Below are positions 52,512 to 61,655 of a stretch of DNA of 64,000 nt, in pieces (positions within the stretch are counted from its first letter, which is position 1; each line of letters begins with the position of its first letter). The DNA comes from Thalassotalea_F euphylliae. GTDB taxonomy: Bacteria; Pseudomonadota; Gammaproteobacteria; Enterobacterales; Alteromonadaceae. The position numbers were made by a program, and so were the translations under genes. The DNA lies in assembly GCF_042682785.1 (NCBI RefSeq), contig NZ_JBHUIB010000001.1:682001-746000 (forward strand). Direction: 5' to 3'. A model generated the notes under the pieces. That model searched no databases and was not told where the DNA came from. It saw nothing but the letters and a program-made list of their open reading frames with translations.

Positions 52512-53945
52512 ATGAGCAAAAATGTTTATCAATTTATCGACGTAAAGCGTATTGATCCGCCTAAGAAGTCGATAGACGAACGAAGAATTGATTTCGTTGA
52601 AATTTATCACCCATTAAGCAATGAACAAAGCCAAGGACAAGCAGATCGTTGTCTTGACTGCGGTAACCCTTACTGTGAGTGGAAATGTCCGGTTCACAAC
52701 TATATTCCGCAATGGTTGGAGTTAGTCACTGAAGGGAAGATTTTTGAGGCGGCTGAGCTTTGTCATCAAACAAACAGTTTGCCTGAAATGTGTGGTCGTG
52801 TGTGCCCACAAGATAGACTTTGCGAGTCTGCTTGTACATTGAATGATGAGTTTGGTGCGGTCACTATCGGTAACATCGAAAAGTACATCACTGACACAGC
52901 CTTTGAGCAAGGTTGGACGCCAGACCTTTCTCATGTTGTAAAAACAGGTAAACGCGTTGCTATTGTTGGCGCAGGTCCAGCCGGTTTAGCTTGTGCTGAC
53001 GTTTTAACGCGTAACGGTGTCGATTGTGTAGTTTACGATAAGCATTCAGAAATCGGTGGTTTACTCACGTTTGGTATCCCTGCATTTAAACTAGAAAAAG
53101 ACGTTATTGTTCGTCGCCGTAAAATATTTGAAGGTATGGGCATTGAGTTCTGCCTAAATACAAATGTAGGTGTTGATGTAACCTTTGAAAGTCTAACTAA
53201 CGAGTATGACGCGGTTTTCTTAGGGCTTGGTACATACACTGATATGGAAGGCGGTTTCGACAACGAAAAAGCGCCGGGTGTATACAATGCCTTGGACTTT
53301 TTGATTGCCAACACACAACACATTATGGGTGTCACCGAAGGTGCTAAGCCTTACGTAAACTTCGAAGGTAAAAAGGTCGTTGTTTTGGGTGGTGGTGATA
53401 CTGCGATGGACTGTGTACGTACCTCTGTTCGTCAAAGTGCAGCAGAAGTAACCTGTGCTTACCGCCGAGACGAGGCGAATATGCCTGGCTCACCACGCGA
53501 AGTACAAAACGCCAAAGAAGAAGGTGTGAACTTTCAGTTTAACCTTCAGCCACTTGACGTTGCCGTTGATGAAAACGGTAAAGCGATTGGCGTTAAATTC
53601 GTAAAAACGCAATTGGGCGCACCAGACGCTAATGGCCGACGTAGCCCAGAGCCTATTGAAGGCAGCGAGTTTGTGATGGAAGCTGACGCCGTTGTTATCG
53701 CCTTTGGTTTCTTACCTAGCCCACCGCAATGGATGAAAGATGCTGGTGTAGAAGTAGACGCTAAAGGCCGTGTTATCGCGACTGATAATAGCCAATTTGC
53801 TTTGCAAACCAGCGCAACAAATATCTTTGCCGGTGGTGATATGGTGTTGGGTTCGGACCTCGTGGTAACCGCAATTGATCAGGGCCGAAAAGCAGCGTTA
53901 GGTATTCTTGACTACCTATATGCAGAGCAAGTCATCGCGGTATAG
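52512..53945 (+). CDS. gltD: Glutamate synthase (NADPH) small subunit GltD
   Basis: GltD oxidises NADPH and passes electrons to GltB. ATG 52512, preceded by GAGGT at 8 bases, gives 477 residues starting MSKNVYQFIDVKRIDPPKK. The cysteine-rich N-terminus (RCLDCGNPYCEWKCPVHNYIP, then CGRVCPQDRLCESAC) carries the iron-sulfur ligands. The FAD motif is VAIVGAGPAGLACA and the NADPH motif VVVLGGGDTAMDC. The start lies 16 bases after gltB. Confidence 0.98.
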   Translation: MSKNVYQFIDVKRIDPPKKSIDERRIDFVEIYHPLSNEQSQGQADRCLDCGNPYCEWKCPVHNYIPQWLELVTEGKIFEAAELCHQTNSLPEMCGRVCPQDRLCESACTLNDEFGAVTIGNIEKYITDTAFEQGWTPDLSHVVKTGKRVAIVGAGPAGLACADVLTRNGVDCVVYDKHSEIGGLLTFGIPAFKLEKDVIVRRRKIFEGMGIEFCLNTNVGVDVTFESLTNEYDAVFLGLGTYTDMEGGFDNEKAPGVYNALDFLIANTQHIMGVTEGAKPYVNFEGKKVVVLGGGDTAMDCVRTSVRQSAAEVTCAYRRDEANMPGSPREVQNAKEEGVNFQFNLQPLDVAVDENGKAIGVKFVKTQLGAPDANGRRSPEPIEGSEFVMEADAVVIAFGFLPSPPQWMKDAGVEVDAKGRVIATDNSQFALQTSATNIFAGGDMVLGSDLVVTAIDQGRKAALGILDYLYAEQVIAV

Positions 53946-53977
53946 GCCAAACTATAAACAATAAAAATTAAAAAAAA

Positions 53978-54010
53978 TCAAAGGCTATGCACTGCACAGC
54001 CTTTTTTTTC
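53978..54010 (+). terminator. Terminator of gltBD
   Basis: AAAGGCT and AGCCTTT form the stem, with an inner TGC/GCA pairing, followed by a run of eight T residues, about 35 bases after the gltD stop. Confidence 0.88.
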
Positions 54011-54054
54011 GCCACTTTTTGATGTTAGGTGATGTTACACAAATGCAACAATTG

Positions 54055-54060
54055 CTATAA
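54055..54060 (+). promoter_or_regulatory. Candidate -10 box of the diguanylate cyclase gene
   Basis: A perfect TATAAT ends 10 bases before ATG 54071. Transcription from it would start within a few bases of the ATG, giving a nearly leaderless message, which fits the absence of an SD. The -35 is poor. Confidence 0.4.
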
Positions 54061-54070
54061 TTTAGTTTGC

Positions 54071-55888
54071 ATGTCGAAGTATTTGTGGTGGCGCGTGAGA
54101 CAATCTAAACGACAATTAATCCTAGCTGTAGCGATTATTGGCATTTTTATGAGTGCTGTTGTTGCATTCACTTACTTCGCGCTCCAACAAATAAAAAAAA
54201 GCAGTGCCGAGCAAATCCGCGATAACCTGCAAACATTGCTACTTACCGTTCAAGAGGCTCATCATATTCTGTTAGAGCAGCGCCGTTACACCATCGAAAG
54301 CGTCTCTGAAAATGAAAGTTTCATGCAACTTTCTCAGCAGTTAGTTAGTGAATATCAACAAAAAGCGCCTATTGTTAAAAGCGATGCATTAATGGCCATT
54401 CGCCAATTTATGAACCCGGTGTTAGAAAATTTTAGTGATAATGATTTTTATATTATCGCGCCGGACTATACCAACATTGCCTCGATGCGTAATGCCGCCC
54501 TTGGCAGCCAAAATATCATGGCTGTACAAGCACCTGAGCATTTAGCCAAAGTGTTTTCAGGCCAAACCGTGTTTGTTCCACCCGTCATTAACTACGGCAG
54601 TGAACTAGTCGTCAACAACAGAACCTACGACACCCGCATGTTTATTATTGCGCCAATCTTCAATAGTCGTGTTGAAGTCATTGCAGCTATAGCGTTACGC
54701 ATCAACCCTAAAAGTTATTTCACCAACATCACCACCCTCGGCCGAGTTGGCGAAACAGGTGAAACTTATGCTTTTGACTCGAAGGGAAGACTACTGACGG
54801 ACAGTCGCTTTATCGCACAGTTGCGTCGCATCAACATTGTGGGTTTTAGCGGTAAATCAGATGAGAATATTCTACTGAAAGACCCTGGAGGAGATCTAAC
54901 GCAAGGCTACAAGCCACGTCTTAGCTATCATGACATGCCGATGACCTTAATGGCGAGCGAAGCAATAGCTGGGCGCAGTGGTATTAATGTTGATGGCTAT
55001 CGAGATTACCGCGGTGTATTGGTCTTTGGCGCTTGGTTATGGGAGCCCGATTATCAATTCGGTATTGCCACTGAAATAAATGTCGAAGAAGCACTTCAGC
55101 CCTACTACAAAACACGTAATACCCTGCTCACTCTGATTTCGATTACGTCATTGCTATGCGTGTTTCTACTCAAATTTTTTATTGTCACTCAGCGATTACA
55201 TCAACGTAAAATCATGCAAGCAAACGCTAGCCTTGAGCAACGTATTTCAGACCGCACCCAAGACTTAGAACAAGCCAAAGAGGAGCTTTCACGCGCGAAC
55301 CAAGAGCTTGAAGTACTCGTGATCACCGACAGTTTGACCGGGCTGAGTAACCGCCGCCACTTCGACACGCAATACAGCTTAGAGTGGCAACGATGTTTAC
55401 GTGACAATAGGTCGATTGCCATCATCATCCTAGATATCGACTACTTTAAACAATACAACGACTTTTATGGTCATCTGTCGGGTGATTTATGCTTACAAAA
55501 CGTTGGCAGCAAACTCAAAGAAATTAACATCACCAAGCGCCCTAGTGACATTATTGCCCGTTATGGTGGTGAAGAATTTATTGTCATGCTCAGCAACACC
55601 ACAGAAGACTATGTTAAGTATGCGGCGGAAACTATTTGTGCAAGCATTCGTGAAATGGCTATTCCACATCAGCGAAGTGGCATTGGTTCATCAGGTGTGA
55701 TTACTGTGAGTGTTGGTTATGCCATTACTGATGATCTCAAAGGCATAAAAGCCAATAAGCTCATTAATAAAGCAGATAAAGCACTTTATGAGGCCAAAAG
55801 AGAAGGTCGGAATACCGTAGTGAAATATAAAGAGGAAGCAACCAATGTCACTAGCCTCCTCGATCATAAATCTAACAAAAAGAAATAG
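54071..55888 (+). CDS. Cache-GGDEF diguanylate cyclase
   Basis: This membrane enzyme is predicted to make cyclic di-GMP. From ATG 54071 it has 605 residues: TM1 (about 16-37), a large periplasmic double-Cache-type sensor (about 40-330), TM2 (about 350-372), a coiled coil, and a GGDEF domain (about 430-590). The active site reads GGEEF in ARYGGEEFIVML, and the inhibitory I-site RxxD (RPSD) precedes it by the usual 5 residues, so product inhibition is expected. GTG/ATG codons at 54029-54034 are alternative starts. The ligand of the sensor is unknown. Confidence 0.92.
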   Translation: MSKYLWWRVRQSKRQLILAVAIIGIFMSAVVAFTYFALQQIKKSSAEQIRDNLQTLLLTVQEAHHILLEQRRYTIESVSENESFMQLSQQLVSEYQQKAPIVKSDALMAIRQFMNPVLENFSDNDFYIIAPDYTNIASMRNAALGSQNIMAVQAPEHLAKVFSGQTVFVPPVINYGSELVVNNRTYDTRMFIIAPIFNSRVEVIAAIALRINPKSYFTNITTLGRVGETGETYAFDSKGRLLTDSRFIAQLRRINIVGFSGKSDENILLKDPGGDLTQGYKPRLSYHDMPMTLMASEAIAGRSGINVDGYRDYRGVLVFGAWLWEPDYQFGIATEINVEEALQPYYKTRNTLLTLISITSLLCVFLLKFFIVTQRLHQRKIMQANASLEQRISDRTQDLEQAKEELSRANQELEVLVITDSLTGLSNRRHFDTQYSLEWQRCLRDNRSIAIIILDIDYFKQYNDFYGHLSGDLCLQNVGSKLKEINITKRPSDIIARYGGEEFIVMLSNTTEDYVKYAAETICASIREMAIPHQRSGIGSSGVITVSVGYAITDDLKGIKANKLINKADKALYEAKREGRNTVVKYKEEATNVTSLLDHKSNKKK

Positions 55889-55892
55889 AGAC

Positions 55893-55912
55893 GAGATGAC
55901 ATCTCATCTTTT
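55893..55912. terminator. Weak hairpin between the diguanylate cyclase and SDR genes
   Basis: GAGAT and ATCTC pair around GAC, followed by ATCTTTT, in the 31-base space between convergent genes. The stem is short. Confidence 0.4.
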
Positions 55913-55919
55913 AACGCTC

Positions 55920-56669
55920 TTAGCTCATTTTACGCAACGAACTGCTCGGCAAAATACGTAGAACCCAATGCAACAATGCCCACGGGTAACTTGGTACAAA
56001 AGCGTTAGCCTTTTCTTTCTCTATAGCGTTAACCATGGCTCGACAGCCAGTTTCTGTATCGACAATAAAGGGCACTTTTTCCACTGTTTCATTAATTTCA
56101 CTACGTATAAAGCCAGGGTGAATACAGCTTACTTTAATTGGTGTGCCCATCACATCGATGCGTATGCCTTCAGATAAACTGGTGAGCGCTGCCTTGGTTG
56201 CCGCATAAACAGTCATTGCTCGCCTGAATCCACGAACGGCGCTTATTGAAGAAATTGTGACTAAGTGTCCAGCATTCTGCTCTCTGAATATTTCCATAGC
56301 TGCCTCACATTGCGCGATGGCAGCAACAAAGTTTGTCTCAGCCGTTTGTTTGTTTGCATGAAAAAAGCCAGTACCTATCGATGCCCCCTTCCCCATTCCG
56401 GCATTAACAATAACGCGATCAAGCGAACCAAGTTCCTGCTTAAATTCGCCAAAGACAGTAAAAACGGCATCATGGTCATTCACATCGAGTGACTTGATCA
56501 ACACTTGGATGTTCGGGTTAATTGACAAAAGTTCGGCTTTTAGCGTTTCTAATCGTTCAACACGGCGCGCACATAGCGCTAAATTTCGCCCTAGCTTAGC
56601 GAATTGCTTGGCCATTTCTTTACCCAAGCCAGAACTCGCACCGGTAATTAATATATTTTGTCTGCTCAT
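55920..56669 (-). CDS. SDR family oxidoreductase
   Basis: This 249-residue classical short-chain dehydrogenase has the cofactor motif TGASSGLGKEMA, an RR pair (CARRVERL) at the end of strand 2 favouring NADP(H), the NAG motif (VNAGMGKG), the catalytic Ser in TISSISAV and the YxxxK motif in VYAATKAAL. A hydrophobic C-terminal stretch (ALLHWVLRILPSSSLRK) suggests membrane association. It is 85 bases downstream of the phosphatase gene and could be the end of that operon or separate. The substrate is unknown. Confidence 0.88.
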   Translation of the reverse strand: MSRQNILITGASSGLGKEMAKQFAKLGRNLALCARRVERLETLKAELLSINPNIQVLIKSLDVNDHDAVFTVFGEFKQELGSLDRVIVNAGMGKGASIGTGFFHANKQTAETNFVAAIAQCEAAMEIFREQNAGHLVTISSISAVRGFRRAMTVYAATKAALTSLSEGIRIDVMGTPIKVSCIHPGFIRSEINETVEKVPFIVDTETGCRAMVNAIEKEKANAFVPSYPWALLHWVLRILPSSSLRKMS

Positions 56670-56754
56670 AGTCTTTTCTTCTTAGTATTCTTTTCTTATT
56701 GTTTCGTTCTAGAGACTCTGTGAACCATGTTCTCTGCTAATATCATATGCTGAC

Positions 56755-57468
56755 TTATTTAAAAGTAACGAGCTCATGGTGACCGGATAACTCCATTGCG
56801 CTGTAATCATTAAACCGATGTAACATGGCCCCAAAACGCGACACTTTTATTTCGGTAACGCTCGCGTTAGCTACGTTCATGTTAATGCGCATAAAGTTCT
56901 CATCTGGTACATTCAATAGCGATACAAGCAAAGCAGCGATTACACCACCCGACGTAAACACAACGGCATTTTCTTTTGCAGGAAGTTCATCACACAGCTG
57001 CCTGAAAGCGTCGGTCACACGAGTAAAAAATACGTGCCACGCCTCATTGTATTCGTCATCAAAATCTCCACTTTGCCAACGTTTAAGAGCACTCGAAAAC
57101 ACTTTCACAAATTGCAGAGTCTTATCTTGATGTTGATTAAACTGTGCCACCATTGCTTCTGGATCTGCAAAAGCTGGGTCTAACACTTGTAGCACATTTT
57201 GATGATCGAACTCATTCCAACCTTCATGTTGTTGTTCAGTAAACGACTCTCCTCCATTTACCGAATCGCCCCAGTGCGACAAAGCATGTTGCTTTGTCAG
57301 CAAGTGACGCGTCATAGTACCGCTAATGACCCTTCCAGCACGCAGCTGTCGAGCGTTGAAATGGTGGCCTAGAGTCTCAGCTTGTGAAACACCGATTTCG
57401 GTTAAGATATCGTAGTCTTGCTGACCAAAACCTGCTTGCCCGTGCCTAACCAAGTAAATGCTGCCCAT
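56755..57468 (-). CDS. Histidine phosphatase family protein
   Basis: The 237-residue protein is a branch-1 histidine phosphatase (phosphoglycerate mutase-like). The catalytic His is in LVRHGQAGFG; a second Arg is in SGTMTRHLLT, and the C-terminal His-region reads VVFTSGGVIAALL, where most members have a GH pair, so the second catalytic His may be missing. It is encoded 1 base after the APH-like kinase, in an operon with an SDR and an acyl-CoA dehydrogenase, so a phosphorylated CoA ester or acid is a possible substrate. Confidence 0.85.
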   Translation of the reverse strand: MGSIYLVRHGQAGFGQQDYDILTEIGVSQAETLGHHFNARQLRAGRVISGTMTRHLLTKQHALSHWGDSVNGGESFTEQQHEGWNEFDHQNVLQVLDPAFADPEAMVAQFNQHQDKTLQFVKVFSSALKRWQSGDFDDEYNEAWHVFFTRVTDAFRQLCDELPAKENAVVFTSGGVIAALLVSLLNVPDENFMRINMNVANASVTEIKVSRFGAMLHRFNDYSAMELSGHHELVTFK

Positions 57469-57469
57469 A

Positions 57470-58540
57470 CTATTTTCCTTGATTTTTTATCGCTTTATTG
57501 CATCGCCACAGCAAATAATGACTGAATAGCCAAAAGTTTTTGAATGCAGGGTTACGTGTTTGTTTATGGTGGTAGCGGTAATAAATTTGCTGCACTATTC
57601 CCGCTAACCGGAACAGACCGTAGACCTCATAAAAGGTGAACGATTCAATATCGATTGCCATTTTTTTGCAGTAGTAATCGATAACTTGTCGACGAGAAAA
57701 CATACCGGGTAAATGGGTGGGCTGACGCCTTGTATTTTGCGCCATAAAATCATCATCAGCTTCCACCCAATAAGCAAGACTATTGCCTAAATCCATCAAT
57801 GGGTCACCAAGCGTAGCAAGCTCCCAGTCAAGCACACCAATGACTTTGGTTGGTTCATTTTCGCTGAGGATGACGTTATCAAATCGAAAGTCATTGTGCG
57901 TTAAGCATATACGTTCATCACTGGGCATATTTTGTTGCAACCAGTGCATCACTTTCTTGCCTGATGGTACATTCCACGTTTTTGCTTTTGCATAGCGCTC
58001 GCACCAGCCATCAATTTGACGTTGTGTGTAGCCACTACCTTTACCTAAATGATTTAAACCAGCGGCCTCAACATCTACACTGTGCAACTCAATCAAACAA
58101 TCGAGCACATTGGTACAAAGCTGCTTCGTTTGCGCAGTCGACAACTTCAAGCCTTTAGGCATGTTTTTACGCGGAATAATACCTGTGAGCTTTTCCATGA
58201 CATAGAATTCACTTTCCAGCACGCTCGGATCATCGCATAAGGCGACCATTTCAGGTACATAGCTATATACGGGCTTGAGAGCTTTTTGTAAGCGATACTC
58301 TCGTCCCATATCATGAGCACCTTTAGCCTTTGTACCTCGGGGAGCACGACGTAAAATAAGTGATTTTTCAGGATACTCTAAACAATAGGTCCAGTTAGAC
58401 GCCCCACCACTGTATTGGGTAACTTGGGGTTGGCCTGTTAACGTGTCATCTTGTTTTTTTAGCCAAGCATCTACCGTTTCTACTGGTAGTTCTTCACCGC
58501 TGCGAACCGCTTTGGCTTTATCTAATACTTCACTGCTCAT
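57470..58540 (-). CDS. APH-fold phosphotransferase (ACAD10/LvaA-like acyl kinase)
   Basis: The 356-residue protein has the aminoglycoside phosphotransferase/ choline kinase fold: SNWTYCLEYPEKSLILRRAP for the nucleotide lobe, catalytic CLTHNDFRFDNVIL and metal-binding GVLDWELATLGDPLMDLG. This subfamily resembles the kinase half of mammalian ACAD10/11 and LvaA of Pseudomonas putida, which phosphorylates 4-hydroxyacyl-CoA. It overlaps the upstream SDR gene by 11 bases and lies in an operon with an acyl-CoA dehydrogenase, as in those systems. Antibiotic resistance is unlikely. Confidence 0.88.
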   Translation of the reverse strand: MSSEVLDKAKAVRSGEELPVETVDAWLKKQDDTLTGQPQVTQYSGGASNWTYCLEYPEKSLILRRAPRGTKAKGAHDMGREYRLQKALKPVYSYVPEMVALCDDPSVLESEFYVMEKLTGIIPRKNMPKGLKLSTAQTKQLCTNVLDCLIELHSVDVEAAGLNHLGKGSGYTQRQIDGWCERYAKAKTWNVPSGKKVMHWLQQNMPSDERICLTHNDFRFDNVILSENEPTKVIGVLDWELATLGDPLMDLGNSLAYWVEADDDFMAQNTRRQPTHLPGMFSRRQVIDYYCKKMAIDIESFTFYEVYGLFRLAGIVQQIYYRYHHKQTRNPAFKNFWLFSHYLLWRCNKAIKNQGK

Positions 58541-59366
58541 CTGCGCTAACCCGTTGTCTTAATTTAGTTGTTTGTTTTAACACGGAATTCAAATACCAGT
58601 TTGTCGGTAAAAAACGTTTAAGTCGATAGGCTTTTTGTCCCGCTGGGTGCGTGACTATCATAAAATCGTTACGACTTACCCTCTCAAAGCTAATGTCCGC
58701 GACTTCGTCAGCCGTTAATTCAGCTTTTTCAAACACTCTGTCCAGCATTTTTCGCATCGCACCAGACTTGGTTTTCAAGCTCATTCCTAAATTGGTTTTG
58801 AAAAAACCAGGACATAGCACGCTCACCCCAATATTAAAATCAGCCAGTTCTAATCGCATCGTCTCAGATAGGCTGACCAAAGCAGCCTTTGAGGCATTGT
58901 AGCTAGCCATATAGGGGATTGGTGTAATCCCTGCTTGAGAGGCAACATTAAGAAAGTGTCCACGTCCTTGTTTTTTGAAGACAGTGGTAAATTCTTGACT
59001 CACTCGTACCATAGCAAACAAATTAATATCAAATACCCACTGCCATTGACTTAGTGGTTCATCTTCGAGCTTATCAGCCGTGGCAACACCAGCATTATTC
59101 ACCACTAAATCGATGCGTCCCCACTTTGCTATGGCAACCTCTTTGAGGTGCTGAATGCTTTTGACTTTAGTGACATCACAGTTCGCGTAAAAATGTGTGC
59201 TACTGTTGCTACCATTGAGTTCATTCAATGATGCGACCAACGCTTGCCCAGCAGTATCATTGATATCAGCAATACAAACACTGGCACCCGCTTTGGCCCA
59301 GCGCTCGGCTAATGCCTTACCCAGCCCAGAAGCACCACCTGTGACAATGACATAGTTATGTTCCAT
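58530..59366 (-). CDS. SDR family oxidoreductase in the acyl kinase/dehydrogenase operon
   Basis: The product is a classical SDR of 278 residues from ATG 59366 (TTG 59378 is an alternative). The cofactor motif is VTGGASGLGKALA with Asp in CIADIND, favouring NAD(H); VNNAGVAT, LNVASQAG and the YxxxK motif in ASYNASKAAL follow. A C-terminal extension ends in a basic, Gln-rich tail. It lies between the acyl-CoA dehydrogenase (15 bases upstream) and the kinase. An alcohol/ketone step on a hydroxyacyl substrate is inferred. Confidence 0.87.
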   Translation of the reverse strand: MEHNYVIVTGGASGLGKALAERWAKAGASVCIADINDTAGQALVASLNELNGSNSSTHFYANCDVTKVKSIQHLKEVAIAKWGRIDLVVNNAGVATADKLEDEPLSQWQWVFDINLFAMVRVSQEFTTVFKKQGRGHFLNVASQAGITPIPYMASYNASKAALVSLSETMRLELADFNIGVSVLCPGFFKTNLGMSLKTKSGAMRKMLDRVFEKAELTADEVADISFERVSRNDFMIVTHPAGQKAYRLKRFLPTNWYLNSVLKQTTKLRQRVSADEQ

Positions 59367-59381
59367 CTCTGCGTCCAACCT

Positions 59382-60614
59382 TTAGCGTTGCTTAGGTTTA
59401 TATTTGGCGAGTTCTAAACGCGACACCATGCCCATATGCACCTCATCTGGGCCATCCGCAAGCCTGAGACTTCTTGCCATCGCCGCAAACCCCGCCAGCG
59501 GAAAGTCATCACACATGCCACCGCCACCATGAACTTGTAATGCCATATCAACGACTTGTTGCAGCATGTTAGGCACAACGACCTTGATAGCTGAAATTTC
59601 TGTCATGGCCTGCTTAACCCCCAGATTATCGATTTTCCAGGCTGCATTTAAGGTTAAAAGACGGGCTTGATCTATCATCATACGCGCTTGTGCTACACGC
59701 TCTAAATTGCCACCTAACTTAATCGTCGGCTTGCCAAACGCAACGCGTTGTTGACCACGCTCTATCATTAACTTAAGTGCTCGCTCTGCAGCACCAATAG
59801 CTCTCATGCAGTGGTGAATACGACCCGGACCGAGTCGACCTTGGGCAATCGCAAACCCTTTACCAAGCCCCATAATGACGTTCTCTTTTGGCACACGAAC
59901 GTTATCTAATGTCATTTCTCCATGCCCATAAGGTGCATCATAATCACCATATGCACGAAGCATTCGGTCGATAGTTAAGCCTTGACTGTCAAGCGGTACG
60001 AGCACCATGGAATGACGCTGATGCTTCTCTGCGTCAGGGTTGGACAACCCCATCACAATGGCCACTTTTGCATCAGGATGGCCAAGCCCTGTAGTCCACC
60101 ACTTACGACCATTTACAATCACATCGTTGCCGGCATCTTCTATCGTCGCTGCCATATTGGTGGCATCAGAAGAAGCAACGTCCGGCTCTGTCATCCCAAA
60201 CACTGACCGAATTTCACCAGACAAAAGCGGTTTAAGCCATTGTTCTTGCTGGGCTTTTGACCCAAAGTGGTAAAGCACTTCCATATTGCCCGTATCCGGC
60301 GCATTACAGTTAAAAATATCGGGTGCAATTAAACTATGACCCATGGCTTCAGCAAGTGGCGCATAGTCAACACATGATAGGCCTTGTGCAAGCTCACTAT
60401 CTGGCAAAAACAAATTCCATAAACCAGCTGCTTTGGCTTCTTGTTTTAAGGCTTTTGCTGCAGTCGGCACTTGCCACTGACGCCAGTCGCCGTGTTCATT
60501 GATTTTTCGGTTTTGTGCCAATATTTCGGCTTCTTTCGGGAGTACCTTGGTCTGCATAAACTCAGACACTTTATCGAGGTACTGTTGGGATAATTCACTG
60601 TGTTCAAAATTCAT
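59382..60614 (-). CDS. Acyl-CoA dehydrogenase family protein (ACAD10/11- or LvaC-like)
   Basis: ATG 60614 gives 410 residues; GGAG lies 8 bases upstream, and the GTG at 60623 directly abuts that SD. The fold and motifs are those of FAD acyl-CoA dehydrogenases: SVFGMTEPDVASSDATNM, GRKWWTTGLGHPDAK, the GPGRIHHCMRAIG helix, and the QVHGGGGMCDDFPLA segment. The catalytic Glu position typical of straight-chain dehydrogenases is not evident. This long N-terminus type goes with the APH-fold kinases. It is the first gene of the operon and divergent from a LysR gene. Confidence 0.9.
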   Translation of the reverse strand: MNFEHSELSQQYLDKVSEFMQTKVLPKEAEILAQNRKINEHGDWRQWQVPTAAKALKQEAKAAGLWNLFLPDSELAQGLSCVDYAPLAEAMGHSLIAPDIFNCNAPDTGNMEVLYHFGSKAQQEQWLKPLLSGEIRSVFGMTEPDVASSDATNMAATIEDAGNDVIVNGRKWWTTGLGHPDAKVAIVMGLSNPDAEKHQRHSMVLVPLDSQGLTIDRMLRAYGDYDAPYGHGEMTLDNVRVPKENVIMGLGKGFAIAQGRLGPGRIHHCMRAIGAAERALKLMIERGQQRVAFGKPTIKLGGNLERVAQARMMIDQARLLTLNAAWKIDNLGVKQAMTEISAIKVVVPNMLQQVVDMALQVHGGGGMCDDFPLAGFAAMARSLRLADGPDEVHMGMVSRLELAKYKPKQR

Positions 60615-60732
60615 ATCTGCCACTCCATTGAGTCATTAGCATGTTATTGACTAGCATAACCCGTCAACAACAATGAACATAATGAAAGTATTTGCTACCA
60701 TACTATGAATATAATTCATAAAGATACGTGAC

Positions 60733-61632
60733 ATGCCGGCATCAAAAGATATCCAAAAACTTGATTTTAACTTGCTGAAAATATTTGAATCTTTGTATGT
60801 AGAGCGGAATATGTCGGCAACGGCTAGAGCCTTGTTCATTACCCCGTCTGCCGTTAGTCATGCCGTGAAAAGACTTCGTAATACTTTGAACGACCCGCTA
60901 TTTGTGAGACAAGGCCAACAAATGAAGCCAACGCCCGCATGTGAGCGAATGGCACCACAACTCATTGATACACTGACTCGTTTAAAGCAAATTTTGCAGC
61001 AGTGCGGGGAGTTCTCACCAGAGACAACCGAACAGACCTTTAAGATAGCTATTCATGACGCATTAGAACCACTTATTATTCCTGTTCTGGTCAATCAAAT
61101 TGCGCCACTTGTACCAAAAGCGAATTTGACGAGTGTCGCTTTGAACCGAGAGTTACTGGCTCGTCAGCTGAGTTCTGGAGAGGTAGATCTTGCCATTGAT
61201 ATTGCAAGGCCTATGAAGTCGCCTATTCAGCACAGTAAACTGTCCCAAGATGATTTCTGTGTTCTAGCATCCTCGACACATGTTGAGGCAATATCACGAC
61301 GCCAATACTTGGCCAGCCAACACATTGTGGTATCAAGCAGACCATCGGGCAGGGTCATTGAAGATTTTGCCCTGTTACAACAGGGCATTAATCGAGATAT
61401 ACGGATTCGTTGTCAAAGCTATCAGGCGGCTGTTGACATCGTTGAGCAGTCAGCTTTATTGCTTACGTTGCCCAAGCTCATAGCGAGTAAATACCTGAGT
61501 GAACGAACCGTCATGTTTTCGCTGCCGGTATCAATCCCCGCCAGTGAAACCCATTTATATTGGCATGAGCATACTGTTGAAAATGAAGCGCTTAGTTGGA
61601 TGCGTTCGCAAATTACATCAGTGTTGTATTAG
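60733..61632 (+). CDS. LysR family transcriptional regulator
   Basis: This 299-residue protein has the LysR winged helix at the N-terminus (LDFNLLKIFESLYVERNMSATARALFITPSAVSHAVKRLRNTLNDPLFVR) and a two-lobed effector-binding domain of PBP2 type. The FVRQGQQMKPTPA segment is typical. It is divergent from the acyl-CoA dehydrogenase operon, with about 120 bases between, so control of that operon is the first guess; control of the downstream transporter/aldolase pair is also possible. The effector is unknown. Confidence 0.93.
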   Translation: MPASKDIQKLDFNLLKIFESLYVERNMSATARALFITPSAVSHAVKRLRNTLNDPLFVRQGQQMKPTPACERMAPQLIDTLTRLKQILQQCGEFSPETTEQTFKIAIHDALEPLIIPVLVNQIAPLVPKANLTSVALNRELLARQLSSGEVDLAIDIARPMKSPIQHSKLSQDDFCVLASSTHVEAISRRQYLASQHIVVSSRPSGRVIEDFALLQQGINRDIRIRCQSYQAAVDIVEQSALLLTLPKLIASKYLSERTVMFSLPVSIPASETHLYWHEHTVENEALSWMRSQITSVLY

Positions 61633-61655
61633 CAAGAACAATCGATTTTTTAGCA

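Noticed and set aside
57470..58540. Aminoglycoside resistance gene
   Set aside because: The APH fold is shared by acyl and metabolite kinases; the operon with an acyl-CoA dehydrogenase points to catabolism.
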